Assembly: GCA_031279875.1 (NCBI GenBank)
Contig: JAITHS010000263.1
Span: forward strand, 1 to 8,010
Origin: Tannerella sp.
GTDB lineage: Bacteria > Bacteroidota > Bacteroidia > Bacteroidales > Tannerellaceae
DNA length: 8,010 bases
Direction of reading: 5' to 3'
Shown here: in pieces, positions 1 to 5,346 of the stretch
Layout: each line of letters starts with the position of its first letter
Position numbering within the stretch: position 1 is the stretch's first letter
Made by a program: the position numbers and the translations under genes
The notes under the pieces: model-generated
Told to the model about the DNA's origin: nothing
The model's input: the letters and a program-made list of their open reading frames with translations, nothing else
The model's database searches: none

Positions 1-34
1 TTTAATTTGTTAATAAAAAATCGTTTGCCTTTTT

Positions 35-60
35 GACGCATGTTTCTTCAATCGGTTACA
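35..60 (-). promoter_or_regulatory. Putative ECF-sigma promoter, leftward (divergent)
   Basis: Read on the minus strand, this is TGTAAC (60-55), exactly 16 bases, then CGTC (38-35). The layout is identical to the rightward copy at 86-111. Similarity extends to one extra C after TGTAAC and a G just before CGTC. TGTAAC with a CG-containing -10 at this spacing resembles ECF promoters such as those of Bacillus SigX. Transcription would start near base 28 and run out of the left edge, so the gene it serves is not visible. I infer that it is a co-regulated target of the sigma factor encoded to the right. The call rests on pattern alone. Confidence 0.5.
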
Positions 61-85
61 TCGTTTGTGAAATTTTTGCTATTTT

Positions 86-111
86 TGTAACCTTTATTGC
101 AAAAAAGCGTC
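86..111 (+). promoter_or_regulatory. Putative autoregulatory ECF-sigma promoter
   Basis: TGTAAC (86-91), a 16-base spacer, then CGTC (108-111), directly before the ECF sigma gene. The predicted transcript start is near base 118, only about 7 bases before the ATG at 125, so the mRNA would be nearly leaderless. The -35 half is the right arm of a perfect inverted repeat, GGTTACA (54-60) and TGTAACC (86-92), because the leftward promoter carries the same element. ECF sigma genes commonly transcribe themselves, which fits. A housekeeping Bacteroidetes -7 box (TATTTTTG, 80-87) overlaps but lacks a good -33 partner. Confidence 0.6.
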
Positions 112-124
112 TATACAAATAGAA

Positions 125-682
125 ATGACACGATTATCAGATAATGATTATATCCGAAAGATACTTGCGGGCGATACCGACTGTTTTGCGCCTCTGCTTG
201 AAAGGTATAGCAAACAGGTTTTTGCGCTTGCCGTCAGGATTGTCGGTAATCGTTTGGACGCAGAGGAGGTAACGCAGGATGTGTTTTTAAAGGCGTTCCG
301 CTCGCTGTCGAAGTTTCGTGGAGAGAGCAGTTTTTCGACATGGCTCTACCGGATAGCCTACAATGTTGCTGTCTCGACCGTAAGAAAGCAGGCGATAGAT
401 ATACTGTCGATAGACGAAAGCGTTTGTGACAATATACCGGATGAAATTACCGATGATGACAATGCCATCGTAACCGACGCCCGAATAAACAGTCTCAACT
501 GCGCCCTCGACAAATTACCGCCCTCCGACAAGGCGATGTTGCAGATGTTTTACCACGACGAAAAATCAATGGAAGATATTGCGGTAATAATGCAAATGAC
601 CGTTACTAACGTCAAAACGCGCATTTTCAGACTGCGCAAAAAATTATACGAAATGATTAAAATAATGGAAGATGGAAGATGA
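125..682 (+). CDS. ECF-type RNA polymerase sigma factor (RpoE-like)
   Basis: This 185-residue protein directs RNA polymerase to a specific promoter set. Domain sigma-2 spans about residues 22-88, with the core-binding stretch DAEEVTQDVFLKAF (45-58) and the -10-recognition helix around STWLYRIAYN (71-80). A linker (89-122) rich in Asp/Glu follows. Domain sigma-4 spans about 123-175 and carries a helix-turn-helix (SMEDIAVIMQMTVTNVKTR, 148-166) expected to read the -35 element. Length and two-domain layout are normal for ECF factors, with no extra C-terminal domain. The start at 125 is the only sensible one: the next in-frame Met is near residue 138, inside sigma-4. No Shine-Dalgarno is seen, as is usual in this phylum. 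Its last 11 bases overlap the next gene. The regulon is unknown, but the paired TGTAAC-N16-CGTC sites upstream are good candidates for its own targets. Confidence 0.95.
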   Translation: MTRLSDNDYIRKILAGDTDCFAPLLERYSKQVFALAVRIVGNRLDAEEVTQDVFLKAFRSLSKFRGESSFSTWLYRIAYNVAVSTVRKQAIDILSIDESVCDNIPDEITDDDNAIVTDARINSLNCALDKLPPSDKAMLQMFYHDEKSMEDIAVIMQMTVTNVKTRIFRLRKKLYEMIKIMEDGR

Positions 683-1046
683 ATTATTAAAAAAACTTTT
701 CGTTACTATCAACAACGAAGACCGTTTGCCCGACGATTTCAACCGGCAAATGATGACGATGATACGCAAAGACGCCTCGTTACGCAAAAAACGACAACGT
801 TTGTACAGTCTGTGCGGCTATATCGGCGGAGGATTATTGTCTCTGTCAGTATATGTCTATCTGATGAAAGATGTATTGTTGAAGATTAAAATGCCTGATA
901 TTAAGAGTATTATAAGTGCATTTCCGTTACCGTCGGCAGAGTTTTTCAATTCGCCTTCATTTACTTTTTCCCTCCTTGCCGCCGCTCTGACCGCCTTTCT
1001 GCTTGTCATCGACTACGCAGTAAGACGTAAAATCGACCGCAAATAA
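672..1046 (+). CDS. Small membrane protein, probable anti-sigma factor
   Basis: This is a 124-residue protein I cannot place in a named family. It has a charged, probably cytoplasmic N-terminus (1-43) ending in a very basic stretch (RKDASLRKKRQR, 32-43). Two hydrophobic segments follow, at about 44-64 and 97-116, with a basic tail (RRKIDRK) at the C-terminus. Both ends would therefore lie in the cytoplasm. The ATG overlaps the sigma gene's end by 11 bases, which implies translational coupling and near-stoichiometric synthesis. Sigma/anti-sigma pairs are often arranged this way, and a cytoplasmic domain of about 40 residues before a membrane helix suits sigma sequestration at the membrane. The zinc-binding HxxxCxxC motif of ZAS anti-sigmas is absent; the only Cys (48) lies in the first membrane helix. 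It also lacks the FecR periplasmic domain of PUL-type anti-sigmas. The gene is real; its role is inferred from position and topology. Confidence 0.6.
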   Translation: MEDELLKKLFVTINNEDRLPDDFNRQMMTMIRKDASLRKKRQRLYSLCGYIGGGLLSLSVYVYLMKDVLLKIKMPDIKSIISAFPLPSAEFFNSPSFTFSLLAAALTAFLLVIDYAVRRKIDRK

Positions 1047-1058
1047 TCCGTTTTTTTT

Positions 1059-1166
1059 TGCCTACCAATGACGGACAGGACGCTCGCACAGGACCGCTCG
1101 TCATTGCGAGCAGGAATGATAGCACCAAACGATAGGTTACTTGGTGAAAAACGTCATTGGTAGGCA
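1059..1166. repeat. 108-base segment bounded by 15-base inverted repeats
   Basis: TGCCTACCAATGACG (1059-1073) is perfectly complementary to 1152-1166. Inside are an approximate direct repeat, ACAGGAC(C)GCTCG, at 1075-1086 and 1088-1100, and a small hairpin with GCTCG (1096-1100) and CGAGC (1107-1111). CGTCATTGCGAG at 1099-1110 is the same core as in the outer arm of the neighbouring palindrome (revcomp of 1228-1239). The right arm is shared with that palindrome, so the two structures are nested. No flanking target duplication is seen, and there is no room for a transposase. It is most likely part of a dispersed palindromic-repeat family rather than a gene. A nine-T run (1051-1059) precedes it with no stem upstream. 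Confidence 0.75.
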
Positions 1167-1240
1167 CGAAGCAATCCAGAATACAGGAAGTAATCTGGAA
1201 GGAATGGCTCGCTGGATTGCTTCGTTCCTCGCAATGACGT
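1151..1240. repeat. Long REP/MITE-like palindrome
   Basis: Arms at 1151-1179 and 1212-1240 are complementary at 26 of 29 positions, around a central segment of about 32 bases. The arms carry CGTCATTG at the outer end and CGAAGCAATCCAG at the inner end. From general knowledge, repeats of the CGTCATTGCGAGGAACGAAGC type recur in many copies in the intergenic regions of diverse bacterial genomes. The three mismatches lie at 1160, 1161 and 1165, and they turn the left arm into the variant also present at 1059-1073. This suggests local exchange or successive insertions. It lies between two convergent transcription units and may help separate them. Confidence 0.8.
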
Positions 1241-1304
1241 GGTACCTTCTGCTTTCTCCAAACCGCTTGCAGGGTTTAAAACCACTGCAAGGGTTTGGGG
1301 TACC
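1241..1304. repeat. Bulged hairpin bracketed by GGTACC, 3' of the sulfatase gene
   Basis: CCAAACC (1258-1264) pairs with GGTTTGG (1292-1298). CTTGCAG (1266-1272) pairs with CTGCAAG (1285-1291), leaving G1265 bulged. GGTTT (1273-1277) faces AAACC (1279-1283) at the tip. GGTACC sites at 1241-1246 and 1299-1304 flank the stem and can also pair with each other. On the minus strand the structure begins 11 bases after the sulfatase stop, so it could end or protect the 3' end of the glycan-uptake transcript. Neither side has the T-run of an intrinsic terminator. It is equally likely to be a second dispersed repeat family; copy number in the genome would tell. Confidence 0.65.
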
Positions 1305-1315
1305 GTCATCGCGTC

Positions 1316-2815
1316 TCAATCATACAATCCGGTATCACCTTTGTCGAGCAACGGCATCAGTTGCGTTACTGTTTGCAGGTGTGCGGCGGCGATGTTTTGT
1401 GTCTCAAAGGGGTCTGTTTCGTGGTCGTAGAGTTCGATTACCGGTTGCGCATTGCGGAAATATTTCGTCAGGCGGTAACGGTCGGTTCTTACTGTTATGC
1501 CCTGTTTGAAAAAACCGTATGCCGGTTTGACGGTCTTTGTAGCCGGACTGTCGAGTTGAGGTGTAAGGCTGCTGCCGTCGAGAGTAAGCGAAGCGGGCGC
1601 TGCAACGCCGCACAGAGCCAGAACGGTAGGGTATAAATCGACCGTACTGACTGTGGCGTTGCAGATACCGCGTCCTTTGTGTTGTGGTGCGCTGATTATC
1701 AACGAGCTGCGCAGAGACCAGTCGAAAAGAGTATGTTTGCCCCATACGCGAAAATCCCCAAGATGCCATCCGTGGTCTCCCCAAACGATAACGATGGTAT
1801 TTTCGGTAAGTCCGAGTGCGTCTAATTTGTTGAGCAGTTTGCCGATTTGGGCATCCGTATAGCTGACGCAGGCAAAATAAGCGTGTTTCAGTTTGCGGGC
1901 ATATTCGTTTGACACCGGCGCGTCGAGACCTGCATCCTCGTCGCCTGCTTTATAAGAGCCGAACTCGCTGCTCGGATGTAGGCTTTCGCGGTTTACGTTG
2001 AGAGGCAAATCGGGCGTCGGCGTCAATGGCAACGATGCTTCGTCGTACATATCCCAGTATTTTTTAGGGGCATTAAACGGCAGATGAGGTTTGAAAAAGC
2101 CTACGCCGAGAAAGAACGGCTTGTCTTGATGCGACAATTGTTCGAGTTTTCGCAACGCTATTTCGGCAGTCAAACCGTCGGGATAGCCATTGTCGTCAAC
2201 ATCGCCGCACTCGTAAGGCGGCACCTGATTTTTACGACCTTGCCGGTTGGTGCCGTCGGCATAAGCAAAAAAAGCATTCCACCCCGTTTGCCATTTATCG
2301 GCGTTAAAAAGCATTTCGTCCCAACTGTGCGGCAGTTCGAGGCTGTCGCTGCGCGGTTCGTTGTAGCCGTAAACGTATCCGTCGGCGGAATGTGAAATCT
2401 TACCGACGCCGACAGTGTAATATCCGTTACGGCGTAGATGGTGGATAAACGTTTCAGGTTCGGGCGTTTGGGGTTTGCCGGAAATAAAATTATAACAAGC
2501 CTCGTTGTTAATCGCTTTCCTGTTTTGCGGATAACGACCTGTTAATAAGGCATATCGCGAAGCTCCACTTGTAGGGACGCAGCAATAATGCTCCGAAAAC
2601 CCTACCCCCGCAGCAGCCAAACGGTCAAGATTAGGCGTTTTGATATACTGTTTGCCTTCATAGCAACCGGCTTCCGGTCGAAAATCATCAACGCAGATAA
2701 ACAAAACATTAGGATGTTTAACATCTGCGGTTGTTTTTTTGCAACCCGAAAAAACCGCTCCCAAGCAAGCCGTTGAGCAAGCCGTCGAGTAAAAAATATA
2801 ATTTAATTTCTTCAT
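1316..2815 (-). CDS. S1-family sulfatase, iduronate-2-sulfatase-like lipoprotein
   Basis: This 499-residue enzyme is predicted to hydrolyse sulfate esters on a sulfated glycan. The N-terminus is a lipoprotein signal ending in FSGC (Cys25). Metal-site Asp43-Asp44 lie in FICVDD. The active-site signature is PTSGASRYALLTGR (81-94). It aligns with the usual PVCGPSR form, placing Ser83 at the formylglycine position, Ala85 in place of Pro, and Arg87. Ser-type sites in anaerobes are matured by the radical-SAM enzyme anSME, which is not in this window. GFFKPHLPF (239-247), WGDHGWHLG (345-353) and WGKHTLF (358-364) supply the other expected metal and sulfate ligands and are typical of the iduronate-2-sulfatase-like branch. 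The exact substrate cannot be read from sequence. Length is normal and the frame intact. It is the last gene of the operon, 45 bases after the propeller gene, with no separate promoter seen in that gap. Export to the surface rather than the periplasm is uncertain. Confidence 0.94.
   Translation of the reverse strand: MKKLNYIFYSTACSTACLGAVFSGCKKTTADVKHPNVLFICVDDFRPEAGCYEGKQYIKTPNLDRLAAAGVGFSEHYCCVPTSGASRYALLTGRYPQNRKAINNEACYNFISGKPQTPEPETFIHHLRRNGYYTVGVGKISHSADGYVYGYNEPRSDSLELPHSWDEMLFNADKWQTGWNAFFAYADGTNRQGRKNQVPPYECGDVDDNGYPDGLTAEIALRKLEQLSHQDKPFFLGVGFFKPHLPFNAPKKYWDMYDEASLPLTPTPDLPLNVNRESLHPSSEFGSYKAGDEDAGLDAPVSNEYARKLKHAYFACVSYTDAQIGKLLNKLDALGLTENTIVIVWGDHGWHLGDFRVWGKHTLFDWSLRSSLIISAPQHKGRGICNATVSTVDLYPTVLALCGVAAPASLTLDGSSLTPQLDSPATKTVKPAYGFFKQGITVRTDRYRLTKYFRNAQPVIELYDHETDPFETQNIAAAHLQTVTQLMPLLDKGDTGLYD
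2765..2788 (-). repeat. 12-base tandem duplication in the sulfatase signal peptide
   Basis: On the plus strand, GCAAGCCGTTGA (2765-2776) is followed directly by GCAAGCCGTCGA (2777-2788), differing at one base. In frame, this encodes Ser-Thr-Ala-Cys twice (residues 10-17), lengthening the hydrophobic core of the lipoprotein signal without breaking it. Confidence 0.85.
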
Positions 2816-2860
2816 AATTATTGACTGTTATCTATTACCGTCAGCGGCGTTTTATTTTTT

Positions 2861-3754
2861 TCATAGCAGTAATCTTACTTTGTAGAGTTTGATGTCGGGG
2901 ATGTTAAGTTTTTTTTGGGGGTTCCGGAAATAGACATTGAATGTCCACCAACTTTCTTCGGCTTTGGTATAGACAATCTCTCCGGTAGCCTCAATAAAGT
3001 TTACAGACTTCACATTGAGGGTTGTCGCCAGCGGTTCAAAAGGAGTAAATTTACCCGATTGAATATCAAAGAAATAAACACCTTCGTGTCCACTGACGAG
3101 TAATCGGTCTCCGGAAACAGGCGATAGGTCGTGTCCGCTTTCAAAAGGAATGTTCCATTTCCTTTCGAGCGTTAACGAAGGTGCCGGGGTATCCCAATCT
3201 TTAAGTGAATACTCCCGCAGTTGGTCGTATCCAAGCGCATAGAAGCGTTGGCGTTTTTCGAGCCATACTGCGCCATGCCCCGAATAAAGGCTGTCGCTGA
3301 ACAACACTTTCTCCGGATAGTTAATATCATACAATTCAAGTCTGTTACCCTGAGAATGGGTAGAAAGAGCGACTGCGATTTTGCCTTCGGGCAGCATCTC
3401 CGCCGAGTGTGCGTTAGGCGTATGTGCATAAAACAGACATTTCTTTGTAGCACGGTCAATCAAAACAACAGCGCCGGAAGATGATGTAAGCAGAATGTGC
3501 TTGTTCTTGTTAACCGGTTTACATTCATCTAATGTACGCAAATATTGCTGATATTGAGCGGGAAGCGAAGACGCTACGTCGGATGCTTTCCATTCCCAGA
3601 CAACTTTTACATCATTTACATTAGAAGATAATGCATCAATAATCAGCACCTTATCATCGCCGCAAACAACAATTTGACTAATGTCCTGTGCTTCCTTTTT
3701 GTTGCATGAAGACACAAATACCAAACCAATAATAAATACAAATAATCGTTTCAT
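2861..3754 (-). CDS. DUF6528-like beta-propeller lipoprotein
   Basis: This is a 297-residue protein with a lipoprotein signal (MKRLFVFIIGLVFVSSC, Cys17), so it is anchored in an envelope membrane. The rest is made of short beta-strand repeats with propeller character. Similar stretches begin near residues 114 (NAHSAEMLPEGKIAVA), 158 (SGHGAVWLEKRQRFYAL), 206 (SGHDLSPVSGDRLLVSG) and 249 (KSVNFIEATGEIVYT). They are spaced 42-48 residues apart, and three carry His at the same place (116, 160, 208). The overall pattern, including the WEW at 53-55 and HSAE at 116-119, matches my recollection of the DUF6528 family, which has no established biochemical function. It sits 15 bases downstream of susD and before the sulfatase, so it is almost surely co-transcribed with the glycan-uptake genes. 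Possible roles are surface glycan binding or an unrecognised enzymatic step; neither is shown. Family assignment is from memory, not a search. Confidence 0.75.
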   Translation of the reverse strand: MKRLFVFIIGLVFVSSCNKKEAQDISQIVVCGDDKVLIIDALSSNVNDVKVVWEWKASDVASSLPAQYQQYLRTLDECKPVNKNKHILLTSSSGAVVLIDRATKKCLFYAHTPNAHSAEMLPEGKIAVALSTHSQGNRLELYDINYPEKVLFSDSLYSGHGAVWLEKRQRFYALGYDQLREYSLKDWDTPAPSLTLERKWNIPFESGHDLSPVSGDRLLVSGHEGVYFFDIQSGKFTPFEPLATTLNVKSVNFIEATGEIVYTKAEESWWTFNVYFRNPQKKLNIPDIKLYKVRLLL

Positions 3755-3769
3755 AATAAATCTTTTAAT

Positions 3770-5335
3770 TTACCATCCCGGATTATTAGGCTCAAGCGCA
3801 GGATTTTCCTGCGTTTCATACGAAGGTACGGGCCAGAGATAGTCGCGGTCTTTATTAAACGTTCGAACAAGTTTTTGCGTATAATTATACGTATAAATCG
3901 GACCATTGAGTACTTTTTCGGCAGTACGCCAGCGCAGAATGTCCATATAATAATAGCCTTCTCCGGCAAACTCAATGCGACGTTCGAGGCGAATTACTTC
4001 GCGCATCTTCGCGTAGTCGCCCATTGCTACGTAAGTTGCGATGGTTGAAGGGTCGGTATGCTGAATAAGCGGCATATTGACGGTTTCCCTACCACGAATG
4101 GCATTAACCGCCTCATAAACGCTTTCATCAATCTGATTGAGTTCGGTCTTGGCTTCCGCGTACATTAATAATATATCGGCATAACGAAGTACAATGTAGT
4201 TAATATCAGACTGACTGTCATTTTTTATAACATTGTTGTTGGCATTGTCTTCGTCATAGATAGAGTATTTTTTAAACGTATAACCGGTTTGCAGGAAACC
4301 TGTGCTGCTTGGAGTAACTGTCATCCCGCGATATTTCCCGCCCACCCATGCAAGCGTCATAGTGAAGCGCGGGTCGCGATTCTCCCAGTATTTATCAGCA
4401 TCATAAAGCGGCGAAGCATTGATATCCAGACCATCGATCATCAAATAAGCATCTACAAGGTCGCGCAAGGGCGCATTAGTGTTGTATTGCCGACAAATCA
4501 GGTCGAAAGAATGGCAATAATTGGGATAAAGATATTGCACATCAAAGATCACTTCGCTGTTGCCTTCATTTTCAGGCATAAACAGAGTACGGTAATTGTT
4601 GAACAGTTTGTATTTGTTCATGTCCATGACCTGTTTGGCTGCTACCGCCGCTTCTGCATATTTTCCCTGGTACATGTACTGCCGCGCCTTCATAGCATAG
4701 CAGGCGCCTTTGGTGGCGCGTCCGGTCTGTCGCGGATTAACGTCGAGAACAGCCGCCGCTTCGTCGAGGTCTTTAATCATCTGAGTAAAAATCTGCTCTT
4801 TGGGGGTCCTCGGCAGAGTATTATGCTCTTTTACAGGCGGGTCAAGAATCAAAGGCGCATCGCCGTAGTAATTGATGAGCATACTGTAATAAAGCGCACG
4901 CAGAAATTTCGCTTCGGCTATGCCCTGCTGCTTCTTTTCGTCGTTCATCTGGATATCGCCGACTCTTGCAAGATAAGTGTTGCAGCGACCGATACCTTCG
5001 TAGGCATGAGCCCAGCGATTGTTAATGATTCCGGCATTGGAAGCATCGTGAATACCTTCTGCAATGCGGAAAAAGCCGGACGAGCTGTTGTAATCGGTAG
5101 CATTAGGGGTACCTGCTTCTTCCCATAGCGGGGTTGCCCAGCTGCCTCCGCCATAAATACCGGCGTTACGCAGGGTTTTGTAGCAGGCTGTTAAACCGGC
5201 GTCAGCCTGGGTTTCGCTTTTCCAGAATGAATTTTCAGTGTATTTGTTTTCCGGTTCGGTATCAAGCCAGCTTTCGCATCCGGAAAACAAAAAGATCGCA
5301 CAAATCGTTGATAATAATATTTTTATTGTCTTCAT
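3770..5335 (-). CDS. susD: SusD/RagB-family glycan-binding outer-membrane lipoprotein
   Basis: This 521-residue surface lipoprotein acts as the lid and binding partner of the SusC transporter. The signal peptide ends in LFSGC (Cys20), followed by ESWLDTEPEN, a start typical of the family. The N-terminal helical half (about 21-240) contains the TPR-like scaffold, including AEAKFLRALYY (140-150) and GKYAEAAVAAKQVM (224-237). The C-terminal SusD domain has NRDPRF (319-324), YADILLMYAEAK (385-396), RRIEFAGEGYYYMDILRW (452-469) and the family's closing pattern WPVPSYETQENPALEPNNPGW split over 501-521. Length is normal and no frame damage is seen. Its start lies 11 bases after the susC stop, so the two are co-transcribed and probably translated in balance. 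Sequence does not reveal the ligand; the operon's sulfatase hints at a sulfated glycan. 'susD' here names the family, not orthology to the starch protein. Confidence 0.97.
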   Translation of the reverse strand: MKTIKILLSTICAIFLFSGCESWLDTEPENKYTENSFWKSETQADAGLTACYKTLRNAGIYGGGSWATPLWEEAGTPNATDYNSSSGFFRIAEGIHDASNAGIINNRWAHAYEGIGRCNTYLARVGDIQMNDEKKQQGIAEAKFLRALYYSMLINYYGDAPLILDPPVKEHNTLPRTPKEQIFTQMIKDLDEAAAVLDVNPRQTGRATKGACYAMKARQYMYQGKYAEAAVAAKQVMDMNKYKLFNNYRTLFMPENEGNSEVIFDVQYLYPNYCHSFDLICRQYNTNAPLRDLVDAYLMIDGLDINASPLYDADKYWENRDPRFTMTLAWVGGKYRGMTVTPSSTGFLQTGYTFKKYSIYDEDNANNNVIKNDSQSDINYIVLRYADILLMYAEAKTELNQIDESVYEAVNAIRGRETVNMPLIQHTDPSTIATYVAMGDYAKMREVIRLERRIEFAGEGYYYMDILRWRTAEKVLNGPIYTYNYTQKLVRTFNKDRDYLWPVPSYETQENPALEPNNPGW

Positions 5336-5346
5336 TTTAGTAAATT

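Noticed and set aside
80..87. TATTTTTG matching the Bacteroidetes housekeeping -7 box (TAnnTTTG)
   Set aside because: No TTTG-like -33 element lies at the proper distance (the nearest TTTG, 64-67, is too close). The overlapping TGTAAC-N16-CGTC pattern fits better and has a mirrored copy.
125..1046. The ECF sigma/anti-sigma pair as the regulator of the sulfatase-SusCD operon
   Set aside because: The partner lacks a FecR domain, the units are convergent, and no matching promoter pattern is seen on the operon's strand within the window. The operon promoter itself is out of view, so this is not fully excluded.
1051..1059. Run of nine T after the membrane-protein gene as an intrinsic terminator
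   Set aside because: No GC-rich stem precedes the run on the plus strand, and the inverted repeat lies after it rather than before.
1059..1240. Possible CRISPR array
   Set aside because: The repeats are inverted, irregularly spaced and overlapping, with no regular spacers and no cas genes.
1137..1509. Short open frames on both strands over the repeat region (1137-1319 -, 1141-1509 +)
   Set aside because: They are made of palindromic repeat sequence and antisense to the sulfatase 3' end, with no recognisable protein features.
2084..2395. 103-codon plus-strand frame inside the sulfatase gene
   Set aside because: It is antisense to well-conserved sulfatase sequence and shows no signal of its own.
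2816..2860. Separate promoter or terminator between the propeller and sulfatase genes
   Set aside because: The 45-base gap has no -7/-33 pair and only a weak, mismatched dyad; co-transcription is simpler.
4289..5128. 279-codon open frame on the plus strand
   Set aside because: It is wholly antisense to the intact susD gene, with low-quality composition and no domain; a shadow frame.
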